Positions 9,159 through 18,202 of a stretch of 64,000 bases of DNA are shown piece by piece. Both the position numbers and the translations under genes were made by a program. Origin of the DNA: Rariglobus hedericola (GTDB taxonomy: Bacteria; Verrucomicrobiota; Verrucomicrobiia; Opitutales; Opitutaceae); the NCBI RefSeq assembly GCF_007559335.1, contig NZ_VMBG01000004.1:62001-126000 (forward strand), read 5' to 3'. Each line of letters begins with the position of its first letter. The stretch's first letter is position 1. A model generated the notes under the pieces. That model had not been told where the DNA came from. It did not search any database and worked only from the letters and a program-made list of their open reading frames with translations.

Positions 9159-9662
9159 ATGAAGAAATTTTTCACCCTGCTGGCCTGTGCTGCTCTTTTG
9201 GTTTCCGCCGGCTGCTCGAAGAAGCCCAAGGAAGTGCCCGCGGCGATCAAGGCCGAGGCCGCCACGCTCATGAGCGAGGCCCAGTTCGCGATGCAGATCC
9301 GCGAGTATTCCCGTGCGGAAGAACTGACCCAGCGCGCACTCAAGCTGCGTGACGACGTGCCCGAGTATTGGGTGTCGCTCGGCATGGTGCGCCGCAAGCA
9401 GGACAACAAGGATGGCGCCCGCAAAGCCTACAAACACGCGCTGGAGCTGCACATTGACCGTTACAAGGCGGACAAGAAACCCGAGGAACTCGCCCAGCAG
9501 GCGTTTGTTCTTGGACTGCTCGGCAAGACCGAGGATGCGGTCAAACTCTTGGAGAAAGGGCTCAAGGAATATCCGGACAGCGACATCATGAAAAAGATGG
9601 CCGATCCGCGCGGTCTGCAACGCACGTTCAAGTCACCCGAGTTCAAAGATCTGTCGGTGTAA
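9159..9662 (+). CDS. TPR lipoprotein
   Basis: 167 residues. The signal peptide MKKFFTLLACAALLVSAGC ends in an SAGC lipobox, so it should be lipidated at Cys19. Two to three tetratricopeptide-like repeats follow (YSRAEELTQRALKLRDDVPEYW, KDGARKAYKHALELHIDRY and EDAVKLLEKGLKEYPDSD in outline). It starts 11 bases after the ATPase gene, and small TPR lipoproteins such as PilW/PilF help secretin assembly, so a pilus or secretion accessory role is plausible but not shown. ATG 9159 is preferred over a TTG at 9144, which would put residues before the signal peptide. Its 3' end overlaps the convergent FUSC gene by 20 bases. Confidence 0.8.
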   Translation: MKKFFTLLACAALLVSAGCSKKPKEVPAAIKAEAATLMSEAQFAMQIREYSRAEELTQRALKLRDDVPEYWVSLGMVRRKQDNKDGARKAYKHALELHIDRYKADKKPEELAQQAFVLGLLGKTEDAVKLLEKGLKEYPDSDIMKKMADPRGLQRTFKSPEFKDLSV

Positions 9663-11817
9663 CCGGCGGATGGGTGTTCATCGCCAGCGTCATCGCGCGA
9701 AGCTCGGTGGCGATCTTGGCGAGCTGCGTGTGGATCAAGTGAAGGCGGGCGTCGTCGCTCGTGCCTGTGATTGAATCGAGTGCGGTGATCTGGCTGCACA
9801 CTTCATCCGAAGCGGATGCATCGGCCTCCACGCCTTGGGCGAGCGAGGAGAGTGCGGTGCGGATTCGGACGGACACCTGGATCAGCCCGGGCGCGGACAG
9901 GGATTGACCGTCTTGCAAGTGCAGGGTGAGCGCGGTGATGGCGCGGGTGATGCGTGTGTTGCCATGAAGCAATGCGCCGCCGCGTTCGATGTTGCTTTGC
10001 CGGCGCGCAGGCTCGCCGGCCATGCGTTGCAATGAAGCGGCGGCGATACTGTTGGCGGTTTCGGCGCGACGTTTGGCGTGCAGCGTATCGGCGTTAAATG
10101 GGTGGCCGTTCACCAAGCCGTCGATCACGGCGGCGAGGTAGTTGTCGCCGGCGCGCAATGCCCCGGCCATCGCGACTGGGAACCGATCGCGTTCCCAACT
10201 CGGCCAGAAGAGCAGGGCGGATACGAGTGCGAGCACGCCACCGGCCAGATTGCACAACAAACGGGAGATCGTGAAATCGAGGTGAACGGCGCCGGCGGTT
10301 TCCGTCAGCAACACGAGCATCAGCGTCACAAAAAACACCGCGAGCGCGTAGCGTTGTTTTTGATAATACGCGAAGCCGAAGACTGTCACGGCGATAAGTG
10401 CATCGAGCACCGGCAGCGGCATGCGCACCCACAGGAATGCGCTCGCGACCGCGCTGCCCGCGAGCGTGCCGAGGATACGCTGTCCGGCCTTTTGACGGGT
10501 CGAGCCATAATCGGGCTGGAGCACGACGATGAGCGTGAACGCGATCCAGTAGCCGCGATGAATCCCGAGGCCTTCGTAGAGTGCGATCGCGAACATCGTC
10601 ATCGCCGCCATGCGCAGCGTGTGGCGCACAAGCAGCGGATCGATTTGCGCGGCGGGATTGATCCACGAGAACAGCGAGCGCGGAGACAGCGTGCTCAACT
10701 CCGGCAGACGCAGTGGAAACCCTTCCCGCACCGCGCCGCGATCCACGGTGTCGTGGAGCATGACTTTTAATCCGGCTAATAACTCGTGCAGCTGACGCAG
10801 GGTTTCGAGCAGCATGCCGGTTCCTTCCGGCGGAAGCGCGCGCACTTGTTCGGACAGACCCTCTATTAAATGCAGACACCGAGTGAGGCGAACCTCGGAT
10901 GCTGAAAAATGAACGGGGCGGTGGGAGATCACCGTGAGGGCCACCGAGCGCGTGAGGTTGGTGAGGGCGAGCAGCAGGGAATCGAGCGAAGGCGCAATGC
11001 GCGCAAAACAACGATGAGATGCCAGCAGCTCGACGGATGCGTTGAGCGCGGCCGCGCGGTTGCCCAGTCGGGCTGCTTCGACGCGCAGGTCTTCCAAGTG
11101 ATCCATGAGCGCCGAGGTGCGGCGTGTGCGTGCAGCGGCGAGCACGGCCTGCGTGCGATCAATCGCGGTGCGCAGATCGCGTTCACATTGCGCGAGGCGT
11201 TCGTGGCGCGCCTTGGGATCGTCGGCGGTGGGATTTTTGAGCGCGGCGAATACGTCGGATACGGACACCCAGGTTTCAGCGACGGCCTGGCGCAAGGCAT
11301 GTTGCGGGCGGAACGGCCAGAGCAGGGCTTGCAAGGCCACGCCCCACAGGCCGCCCGCGAAAGTGAACGCGGCGTGGTGCCACCACGGCTGGTTTCCCGA
11401 GGGAATTGCCAGCGCCATGATAAACAGCAGGGCTGCCACGATGCCGAGGCCCGGCCCGTAATCGCCGCTCAGGTGTCGGGCGGTTCCGGCCAGCACCGCC
11501 AGTGCGGCGATGGATAAAACCGAGATCACCAGATGGCCTGATGCGAGCGTTCCCATGAGTGCGGCGGCGGTGATGGCGGCCGTGACGATGAGCAAAATGA
11601 CGAAACGAAACCGGTAGGCGCCGCGCACATCGGTGAGTGCCACGACCTGTGCACCGACGGCCGCGAATGAGATTTCGGCGGGGATTTTAAAAATCTGGGC
11701 AACGATCAACGGGACGACAAAACCCACCGTCCCCCGCAGTGCTCGGGTGAGTGCGGGGTTGAGCGATTCTTGCTGAAGCAATTCGCCGGCACGGGAGGAA
11801 AGCGGGGCGGGAATCAT
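9643..11817 (-). CDS. FUSC-family inner membrane transporter
   Basis: 724-residue membrane protein with duplicated architecture: a membrane block (about 25-170), a long soluble helical region (about 180-390), a second membrane block (about 400-525; HRGYWIAFTLIVVLQPDYGSTRQKAGQRILGT in outline) and a soluble tail. The second block carries the hallmark of fusaric acid resistance/YccS-like proteins (FUSC_2). Some relatives export aromatic acids, but the substrate here is unknown. It lies 20 bases downstream of mnmA on the same strand and may be co-transcribed. Convergent with, and overlapping by 20 bases, the TPR lipoprotein gene. Confidence 0.82.
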   Translation of the reverse strand: MIPAPLSSRAGELLQQESLNPALTRALRGTVGFVVPLIVAQIFKIPAEISFAAVGAQVVALTDVRGAYRFRFVILLIVTAAITAAALMGTLASGHLVISVLSIAALAVLAGTARHLSGDYGPGLGIVAALLFIMALAIPSGNQPWWHHAAFTFAGGLWGVALQALLWPFRPQHALRQAVAETWVSVSDVFAALKNPTADDPKARHERLAQCERDLRTAIDRTQAVLAAARTRRTSALMDHLEDLRVEAARLGNRAAALNASVELLASHRCFARIAPSLDSLLLALTNLTRSVALTVISHRPVHFSASEVRLTRCLHLIEGLSEQVRALPPEGTGMLLETLRQLHELLAGLKVMLHDTVDRGAVREGFPLRLPELSTLSPRSLFSWINPAAQIDPLLVRHTLRMAAMTMFAIALYEGLGIHRGYWIAFTLIVVLQPDYGSTRQKAGQRILGTLAGSAVASAFLWVRMPLPVLDALIAVTVFGFAYYQKQRYALAVFFVTLMLVLLTETAGAVHLDFTISRLLCNLAGGVLALVSALLFWPSWERDRFPVAMAGALRAGDNYLAAVIDGLVNGHPFNADTLHAKRRAETANSIAAASLQRMAGEPARRQSNIERGGALLHGNTRITRAITALTLHLQDGQSLSAPGLIQVSVRIRTALSSLAQGVEADASASDEVCSQITALDSITGTSDDARLHLIHTQLAKIATELRAMTLAMNTHPPVTPTDL

Positions 11818-11837
11818 GCGGTTCCGGTGCGGAGACC

Positions 11838-12920
11838 TTAAATATAGACGCCACCGCCGAGCAGGCGCTCGCCGTCGTGAATTGCGAGGATTTGGCCGCT
11901 GGCGAGTCCACGTTGTGGCTCTTCGAAACGCACGAGTGCGGTGTTGCCGCCTTCAGGAATGAACTCGATGGCGACGCGCGGATCACGGTAGCGCACGCGG
12001 CCTTCGAGCCGTTGCACTGACGTGACGGGCGAGGCGTTCCATTGGAGTGAATGCACGCGCACCTCGGTTTGAAAAAGTCCCGGTGCATCGGCGGCGTCGA
12101 AGGCGACAAGGAGCGCGTTGTCGTCGGCCCGTTTGCCCACGACGACGTAGGCTTGGTTGTCGGTGTTGGACGGGACGCCGATGCCTTTGCGCTGGCCGAT
12201 CGTGTAATAGTGAAGGCCCGGGTGCCGGCCGACTTCGCGACCGTCGGTGGCTCGCAGAATGGGGCCGGGCTGATCGGGCACGTATTGGCGGAGGAAGTCC
12301 TGCATCTTCACCTCGCCGATAAAACAAATGCCCTGGCTGTCTTTTTTAGCGGCGGTGGGCAGGCCGGCCTCGGCGGCGAGGCGGCGCAAATCGGGCTTGG
12401 GAATATGGCCGATGGGAAAACGGGCGTCGGCCAGCTGGGCCTGATTAAGCAGTGTAAGGAAGTAGGACTGGTCCTTGTTTTTGTCGGCGCCTTCGATGAG
12501 GGCAAACTGACCGTCGGCGAGTTCGGTGCGGCGGGCGTAGTGGCCGGTGGCGACGGCATCGAAGCCGTGATCGCGCGCCCACTGGCGGAAGACCCCGAAC
12601 TTGATCTCGCGGTTGCACATGATGTCGGGGTTGGGCGTGAGCCCGCGTTTGTAACCATCCAGCAAATACGAGACGACACGCTCACGGTAGTCTTGCATGA
12701 GGTTGACCACGCGGAATTCGATGCCGAGGCGGTCGCAGACGGCGCGGGCGTCCTCGATGTCCTGCATCCACGGACAATGACCGATCACGTTGTCCTCATT
12801 GATCCAGTTCTTCATGTAGGCGCCCACGATGTCATGGCCCTGCTGTTTGAGCAGCAGCGCGGCGACGGAGCTGTCGACTCCGCCGGACATGGCGACAAGG
12901 GTTCTGGAAGAAGCTGACAC
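11838..12920 (-). CDS. mnmA: tRNA-specific 2-thiouridylase MnmA
   Basis: Thiolates wobble U34 in tRNA-Lys, -Glu and -Gln with ATP. PP-loop [13 protein letters not shown] follows the start. Catalytic Cys pair: [14 protein letters not shown] and GICFIGE; tRNA-binding GHYAR and [10 protein letters not shown]. The C-terminal domains run to GGGVYI. I place the start at GTG 12920 ([14 protein letters not shown]), giving 360 residues, the normal length; the frame stays open upstream to 13058, but that part is not MnmA-like. Divergent from the glutamate dehydrogenase gene across 136 bases, and followed by the FUSC gene. Confidence 0.93.
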   Translation of the reverse strand: MSASSRTLVAMSGGVDSSVAALLLKQQGHDIVGAYMKNWINEDNVIGHCPWMQDIEDARAVCDRLGIEFRVVNLMQDYRERVVSYLLDGYKRGLTPNPDIMCNREIKFGVFRQWARDHGFDAVATGHYARRTELADGQFALIEGADKNKDQSYFLTLLNQAQLADARFPIGHIPKPDLRRLAAEAGLPTAAKKDSQGICFIGEVKMQDFLRQYVPDQPGPILRATDGREVGRHPGLHYYTIGQRKGIGVPSNTDNQAYVVVGKRADDNALLVAFDAADAPGLFQTEVRVHSLQWNASPVTSVQRLEGRVRYRDPRVAIEFIPEGGNTALVRFEEPQRGLASGQILAIHDGERLLGGGVYI

Positions 12921-13056
12921 GGTGCATGACGACGTGTCCGGAGCGTGGGTTTTGTCAACCCATCGCAAGGCGTGGCGTCCCGCAACCAACGTGGAGCATA
13001 GGCACGCAACCCGCCTACATTGCGACCGGCCCGAGGGGCCCGGATCATGGAGCGAC

Positions 13057-14337
13057 ATGAAACCATCCGATCGGTCCGGTTCCTCACTCTATGACTCCGA
13101 CGTTTTCCGCATGGCTTGCCGCCAATTCGACCTGGCGGCCGACCTCATTGACCTGGATCGCGACGTGCGCGAGCGCACCAAGCTGCCGAAGCGCTGCCTC
13201 ACCGTCACCGTGCCGGTGAAGCACGACGACGGGGTGGTGCGTATCTACGAGGGTTACCGCGTTCAACATCACCTCTCACTGGGGCCGACGAAGGGCGGGA
13301 TTCGGTTTCATCCGGGCGTAACCATCGGAGAGGTCGCGGCACTGGCGATGTGGATGAGTTGGAAATGCGCGCTGGCCGGTCTTCCTTACGGCGGGGCGAA
13401 GGGCGGCGTGGCGGTTGACCCGCATGCCTTGTCGCGGCGGGAACTGGAGGCGCTTTCGCGTCGCTACATGCAGGAGATGATTCCGTTTGTCGGCCCGAGT
13501 ATCGATGTAGCCGCGCCTGACATGGGCACCAACGAGCAGGTCATGGCGTGGATGATGGACACCTATTCGAACCAAGTCGGCAACTCGGTGCCGGCGGTCG
13601 TCACGGGCAAACCCATCGCGGTCGGCGGGTCTGAAGGCCGGCGCGAGGCTACGGGGCATGGCGTGGCCTATCTTATCAAGAGGCAACTGGAGTCGATGAG
13701 CCTTCGCCCGCAGGACGCGACTGCGGTGATTCAGGGATTTGGCAACGTTGGTGCGGAGGCGGCGCTGGCATTGCGCGGCTACGGTGTGCGTATCGTGGCG
13801 ATCAGCGACGTGTCGGGTGGGTTTCATAACCCGCGTGGCATCGACCTCGAAGCGGCGCTGCTGCACCAAGCCAAGCATCGCACGCTCGCGGGTTGGGCGG
13901 GGGGTGACGCGGTCTCCAACGTGGAGTTGCTGGAGTTGCCCTGCACGGTGCTGGTGCCGGCGGCGATGGAGCGCGTGATCACGGCGGATAATGCCGGCCG
14001 GCTGCGGTGCCGTGTGCTGGCCGAGGCCGCAAACGGGCCGACGACCAATGATGCCGACCTGATTCTCCAGGCTCGAGGCGACGTAGAAATCATCCCTGAC
14101 ATCCTCTGCAATGCGGGCGGCGTGGTCGTGTCGTATTTCGAATGGGTGCAGGACTTGCAGAGCTTGTTTTGGACGCGCGCCGAAGTGTTGGTGAAACTGT
14201 GCGCGATCCTTGACCGTGCGAGTGAGGCGGTGGAACGCCAGCGCGTGAGACTCGGTTGCCCGCGGCGCCTCGCGGCGCTGGCGCTGGGCATCGGACGGGT
14301 GGCGGAGGCCAAGGCGTCGCGAGGATTGTTTCCTTGA
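13057..14337 (+). CDS. gdhA: Glu/Leu/Phe/Val-type dehydrogenase, probably glutamate dehydrogenase
   Basis: Reversible oxidative deamination of glutamate to 2-oxoglutarate and ammonia. The N-terminal substrate domain has [13 protein letters not shown], a [15 protein letters not shown] stretch with substrate and catalytic lysines, and the [21 protein letters not shown] stretch in outline. The Rossmann domain has [11 protein letters not shown]. 426 residues fits hexameric GDH. ATG 13057 follows a GGAGCG site at 13049-13054; the frame is open further upstream over the divergent spacer but is not homologous there. Gene order gdh, regulator, gltS, ggt supports glutamate as substrate, although branched-chain dehydrogenases share the fold. 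Confidence 0.9.
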   Translation: MKPSDRSGSSLYDSDVFRMACRQFDLAADLIDLDRDVRERTKLPKRCLTVTVPVKHDDGVVRIYEGYRVQHHLSLGPTKGGIRFHPGVTIGEVAALAMWMSWKCALAGLPYGGAKGGVAVDPHALSRRELEALSRRYMQEMIPFVGPSIDVAAPDMGTNEQVMAWMMDTYSNQVGNSVPAVVTGKPIAVGGSEGRREATGHGVAYLIKRQLESMSLRPQDATAVIQGFGNVGAEAALALRGYGVRIVAISDVSGGFHNPRGIDLEAALLHQAKHRTLAGWAGGDAVSNVELLELPCTVLVPAAMERVITADNAGRLRCRVLAEAANGPTTNDADLILQARGDVEIIPDILCNAGGVVVSYFEWVQDLQSLFWTRAEVLVKLCAILDRASEAVERQRVRLGCPRRLAALALGIGRVAEAKASRGLFP

Positions 14338-14364
14338 GGAACCACGGGCGGACCTTTGAGAGGT

Positions 14365-14380
14365 TGCGTGGTATTACGCC
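14365..14380. promoter_or_regulatory. Palindromic operator candidate, copy A
   Basis: TGCGTG-GTAT-TACGCC, two mismatches from GGCGTA-N4-TACGCC, followed by ATGG. It lies 46 bases before the response regulator gene. On its own this copy is weak (such matches are expected by chance in 64 kb). Its position and match to the other copies support it. If real, it suggests autoregulation by the LuxR-type regulator. Confidence 0.45.
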
Positions 14381-14426
14381 ATGGAAGGGCCTTGCGCGAA
14401 CGGGTGTTTGCCGATGACCTCCCTCT

Positions 14427-15092
14427 ATGACTGCGAAGGCTGTTTCAGCGGGTGGCAGCGTCCGCTCCTTTGTTTTAATCGATGACACCGCCACTCTGCG
14501 CGAGCTGCTCAAGGATGCGCTCACCCGGCGATTCGCGCCCTGCGAGGTGCGGGATTTTGTCGATGGCAAGGACGGGCTCAAGGCCTGCATCGAACGCGCC
14601 CCCGACCTGTTGATCGTCGATCTCTACCTGCGCGATACTGATGGGCGGGATGTGATTCGCGAACTGAGGCGGCAGGGGTTGCAGTTAAAAATCATCGTGC
14701 TCACGGCGCATCCCGATGCGGGCCTGCCCGCGGAGTTGGTGGGACTGGGCGTGGCCGGTTTCGTGGACAAGAATTCCCCGCTGGAGCAGATCGAGCGTGC
14801 GGTGCAACGCGTGCTTGAAGGCGGCATGTTTTTCTCGGCGGCGGTGCCGCCACCCGTGCCGACGGTGGGCAGCGAACCGGATCTGCCGCGCATCGGCGCG
14901 GAGGCGCTCTCCGAGCGTGAAAAAGAAGTGGTGCGCATGGTGGCGCGCGGATTTTTGTCCAAGGAGGTTGCCGACAAGCTGGGCCTGAGCACGCGGACGG
15001 TGGAAAAACACCGGTCGCGCATCCTGGCCAAGCTCGGCCTGCGTGATGTGCCCTCGCTGGTGCGCTGGTGCCTGCGCAACGGGCTCGGTTAA
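14427..15092 (+). CDS. NarL/LuxR-family response regulator
   Basis: Two-component output protein, 221 residues. Receiver domain 14-130: acidic pair in VLIDD, phospho-acceptor Asp65 in LLIVDLYLRD, Thr in VLTAHP and Lys in VDKNSP. A Pro-rich linker leads to a LuxR-type helix-turn-helix (about 158-220; LSEREKEVVRMVARGFLSKEVA, then LGLSTRTVEKHRSRI in outline). It stands between glutamate dehydrogenase and gltS, with a TPR histidine kinase gene 3 kb downstream as its most likely partner. Palindromes of the kind bound by NarL-type dimers lie before it and before nearby genes; that link is inference. Confidence 0.92.
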   Translation: MTAKAVSAGGSVRSFVLIDDTATLRELLKDALTRRFAPCEVRDFVDGKDGLKACIERAPDLLIVDLYLRDTDGRDVIRELRRQGLQLKIIVLTAHPDAGLPAELVGLGVAGFVDKNSPLEQIERAVQRVLEGGMFFSAAVPPPVPTVGSEPDLPRIGAEALSEREKEVVRMVARGFLSKEVADKLGLSTRTVEKHRSRILAKLGLRDVPSLVRWCLRNGLG

Positions 15093-15115
15093 GGTGGGGC
15101 GGGCGGTCCCCGCAT

Positions 15116-15131
15116 GGCGGACTTCTACGCA
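15116..15131. promoter_or_regulatory. Palindromic operator candidate, copy B
   Basis: GGCGGA-CTTC-TACGCA, preceded by CAT, two mismatches from GGCGTA-N4-TACGCC. It lies 35 bases upstream of gltS, the first gene of the gltS-ggt pair. Individually weak; supported by position and by the better copies. Confidence 0.4.
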
Positions 15132-15166
15132 ACGACAAGGGCGCGGGATCTGCGTTATCCTAAACC

Positions 15167-16450
15167 ATGCCAGTTCTCACCCTCAGCCCTTGGTGGCTGC
15201 TTCTTTGCGCTCCTCCCGTGCTGCTGCTGGGCGAGGCGATCCTTCGTCGCGCGCCTTGGTTGCGTCGCTATAACATTCCCGAGCCGGTGGTGGGCGGGTT
15301 GGTGGTCGGGTTGCTGGTGCTTGCGTTGAAGATCAGTGGCGTGGTGGACATCCGCTTCACCACCCAGGTGACGGCAGCGTGGTGGACCTGGCTGGTGACA
15401 CCGGAGATCGAGTGGGTCACGAGGCCGGCCAAGGGCGTGAACATGCCGTTGCTGCTGGGGTTTTTCACCTGCATCGGACTCAACGCAACGTGGCGCGTGG
15501 TGCGGCAGGGCAGCTGGCAGCTGCCGCTTTTTCTGGGGCTCGCGACAGTCCTGGCGGTTTGCCAGAACGCGATCGGTGTGGTGCTCGCCAAGCTGATGGC
15601 GCAATCGCCTCTGCTCGGCCTCGTGTGCGGAAGCCTGAGCCTGACGGGCGGGCATGGCACGGCGCTGGGATTCGCCCATACGCTGGAGCAGTCGGGCTTC
15701 GCATCGGCGGCGACGCTGGGTGCCGCGGCGGCAACCTTCGGTCTCGTGTTCGGCAGTCTTATCGGAGGACCGGTGGCGACGCGGTTGATCCGCAAGCATC
15801 GGCTGGGCACGGTGACGGCATTGGAAGCGACAACGGGACATGCCACCGAGGAAATTGGCCTGTGGCCCAATGTGAAGGCCTTGGCTTCTCTTGGCACGGT
15901 GGCGGTGCGCCATCTGGTGTTGCTGGCGGTTGTGATCAAGGCGGGGGCGTGGCTGAGTTGGGCGATGCAGCTGGCCGGGGTGGTTTTCCCGGCTTACATG
16001 GGGGCGATGATCACGGGCGTCGTGTTGCGCAATGTGATCGATTTTTCAGGTGGCAACTGGATCGACAGCCGTGTGGTGGACCTGATCGGTGCGCTGCTGC
16101 TGGGCGTTTTTCTGGCGATGGCGATGATGGGGCTGAACCTCTCCGAACTCGCGGGAAGCGCCGGCCCGATGCTGGTGATTTTATCTGTGCAGGTCGTCTT
16201 CATCGCGTGTTTCACGACGTGGGTGACGTATCGCTTCATGGGACGTGACTATGATGCCGCGGTGATGGCCGGCGGGCACTGTGGTTTCGGGCTCGGAGCG
16301 ACCCCGAACGCCGTGGCCAACATGGATGCGCTCGTGCGCCGTTATGGAGGCGCCCCGCGCGCCTTCGTGATCGTGCCCACGGTCGGAGCGCTGCTGATCG
16401 ATCTGACCAATTCTCTTAATATCACGTGGTTTCTTAATCTTCTCAAATGA
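15167..16450 (+). CDS. gltS: Sodium/glutamate symporter GltS
   Basis: Imports glutamate with Na+ across the inner membrane. 427 residues and about 10-12 hydrophobic segments. Family hallmarks: an early YNIPEPVVGGLVVG motif, SLTGGHGTALGFA in the first reentrant half and HCGFGLGATPNAVANM in the second (the inverted-repeat pore hairpins). The last bases overlap the ggt start (ATGA at 16447-16450), so the two genes are coupled: a periplasmic enzyme that can release glutamate from gamma-glutamyl compounds, and a glutamate importer. Confidence 0.94.
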   Translation: MPVLTLSPWWLLLCAPPVLLLGEAILRRAPWLRRYNIPEPVVGGLVVGLLVLALKISGVVDIRFTTQVTAAWWTWLVTPEIEWVTRPAKGVNMPLLLGFFTCIGLNATWRVVRQGSWQLPLFLGLATVLAVCQNAIGVVLAKLMAQSPLLGLVCGSLSLTGGHGTALGFAHTLEQSGFASAATLGAAAATFGLVFGSLIGGPVATRLIRKHRLGTVTALEATTGHATEEIGLWPNVKALASLGTVAVRHLVLLAVVIKAGAWLSWAMQLAGVVFPAYMGAMITGVVLRNVIDFSGGNWIDSRVVDLIGALLLGVFLAMAMMGLNLSELAGSAGPMLVILSVQVVFIACFTTWVTYRFMGRDYDAAVMAGGHCGFGLGATPNAVANMDALVRRYGGAPRAFVIVPTVGALLIDLTNSLNITWFLNLLK

Positions 16451-18180
16451 TCTCATCACGTCTGCTTGTTACCTTGTTATCTTTCGTCCTGCCGCTGGCG
16501 GGACGCGGCGCAGCGGAGGTGGTGACGACCACCCGCGGCATGGTGGTCGCGGCCGAGCCGCTCGCGGCGGAGGCGGGGGCGGCGGTGTTGCGCAGCGGAG
16601 GCAACGCGGTGGACGCCGCCGTGGCGACCGCGCTCACGCTGGCGGTGACCTATCCGCGCGCGGGCAATCTTGGAGGTGGCGGCTTCATGCTGGTGCGCAT
16701 GGCCGACGGCACGGCCAAGGCGATTGATTTCCGGGAGACGGCGCCGGCCGGAGCGACGCGAAACATGTATGTGGACGCCGCGGGCCAGGTGGTGGAGGGG
16801 CTTTCGACCCAGGGATACCTTGCGTCCGGAGTGCCCGGCACGGTGGCCGGTCTCGCGTTGGCGAGGCAGCGGTTCGGATCGGGTAAATTGTCCTGGTCTG
16901 ATCTGGTGGAGCCGGCGCGACTTCACGCGGAGAAGGGCTTCACGGTGTCGCCGGTTTTCGCGGAGGATCTGCGCGCGAGTGCCGACCTGCTCGTAGCCAA
17001 CCCGACGGCGCGGCGGATATTCCTGCGCGAGGGCCGTTATTACGAGGGAGGCGAAACGTTTAAACAGCCTGAGCTGGCCGCAACCCTGGCGCGATTGCAG
17101 GCGGAGGGGCCGGGTGAGTTTTATGCCGGACGCACGGCGGTTTTGATCGCCGACGACATGGCGGCACACGGCGGCATCATCACGCGGAAGGACCTTGCCG
17201 ATTACCGTCCGGTGGAACGCGCGGTGTTGCGCGGACGTTATCGCGGTTATGATTTGCTCACCATGCCGCCGCCAAGCTCGGGCGGCATCGCGTTGCTGCA
17301 AATGCTGTCGATGCTGGAGCCGCGTGACGTGTCGTCGCTGGCGCCGACGGGCGCGGAGAAGATCCACCTGTTTGCTGAAGTTATGCGCCGGGCCTACGCG
17401 GATCGCGCGGAGTTTTTGGGCGATCCTGATTTTACAGCGATACCGGTGTCGGCGTTGTTGGATCGAGACTATCTCGCACGGCGCGCCGGAACCATCGATG
17501 AGAAGCGCGCGACGCCGAGCAGCGAGATCAAGGGCGGCCCCTTGCCCGCGAAGCCGGAGTCGATGGAGACGACGCACTTCTCGGTCATGGACGCGGCCGG
17601 CAATGCCGTGAGCTGCACCTACACCCTGAACGGTCTTTACGGCAGTGGAGTGGTCGCGAGCGGAACCGGCGTGCTCCTCAATAATGAGATGGACGATTTC
17701 TCAGCGAAACCGGGTGCGGCCAATGCCTATGGTTTGGTGCAGGGAGAGGCCAACGCGGTCCATCCGCACCAGCGTCCGCTTTCGTCGATGACGCCCACCA
17801 TCGTGTTGCGCAGCGGCAAGGTGGTGATCGTCACAGGCAGTCCGGGCGGGGCGACGATCATCAACACCGTGTTACTGATCATCACCAACGTGATCGACCA
17901 CGGCATGACACCGGTCGATGCGGTGGAGGGGAAACGGTTCAACCAGCAGTGGCTGCCGGACGAGATCACTCATGAGCCGGATTTTGCCTCGGCGGAGACG
18001 ATGGCTGCGCTGCGTGCGAAAGGGCACAATTTGCGGGTGCGGAAACTCTATTCGAACGAACCGACGCGCTGGGCGGGCTCGCAGGGCAGCGCCGAGACGA
18101 TCATGGTCGATCCGGTCACGGGTGTGCGCACCGGAGTGCCTGATCCTCGCCGGCCGGAGACCACGGCGTCGGCCGAGTAA
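16447..18180 (+). CDS. ggt: Gamma-glutamyltranspeptidase (GGT1)
   Basis: N-terminal nucleophile hydrolase that cleaves gamma-glutamyl bonds such as in glutathione; likely periplasmic, with an N-terminal signal peptide ending near GRGAAE. Motifs: VLRSGGNAVDAAVATALTL, GNLGGGGFMLVR, AIDFRETAP with the Arg that binds the glutamyl alpha-carboxylate, and PPPSSGGIALLQ (oxyanion/GG). Autoprocessing should occur before Thr375 in METTHFSVMD, the nucleophile. 577 residues. It overlaps gltS by 4 bases. All catalytic residues I can identify are intact. Confidence 0.95.
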   Translation: MISSRLLVTLLSFVLPLAGRGAAEVVTTTRGMVVAAEPLAAEAGAAVLRSGGNAVDAAVATALTLAVTYPRAGNLGGGGFMLVRMADGTAKAIDFRETAPAGATRNMYVDAAGQVVEGLSTQGYLASGVPGTVAGLALARQRFGSGKLSWSDLVEPARLHAEKGFTVSPVFAEDLRASADLLVANPTARRIFLREGRYYEGGETFKQPELAATLARLQAEGPGEFYAGRTAVLIADDMAAHGGIITRKDLADYRPVERAVLRGRYRGYDLLTMPPPSSGGIALLQMLSMLEPRDVSSLAPTGAEKIHLFAEVMRRAYADRAEFLGDPDFTAIPVSALLDRDYLARRAGTIDEKRATPSSEIKGGPLPAKPESMETTHFSVMDAAGNAVSCTYTLNGLYGSGVVASGTGVLLNNEMDDFSAKPGAANAYGLVQGEANAVHPHQRPLSSMTPTIVLRSGKVVIVTGSPGGATIINTVLLIITNVIDHGMTPVDAVEGKRFNQQWLPDEITHEPDFASAETMAALRAKGHNLRVRKLYSNEPTRWAGSQGSAETIMVDPVTGVRTGVPDPRRPETTASAE

Positions 18181-18202
18181 ACTGCGCCCGGTTGGAGCGG
18201 TA

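Noticed and set aside
10078-10770. Long open frame antisense to the FUSC gene
   Set aside because: Amino-acid composition (Arg/His/Glu-rich, no domain) is that of a shadow frame; the minus-strand frame has clear membrane segments and family motifs.
12969-12984. GGCGTG-GCGT-CCCGCA in the mnmA-gdhA divergent spacer
   Set aside because: The left half fits but the right half has three mismatches; below what I would call a site.
18184-18200. GCGGTATTACGATT between ggt and the histidine kinase gene
   Set aside because: Only resembles the right half of copy A and lies between two convergent stops, where an operator makes little sense.
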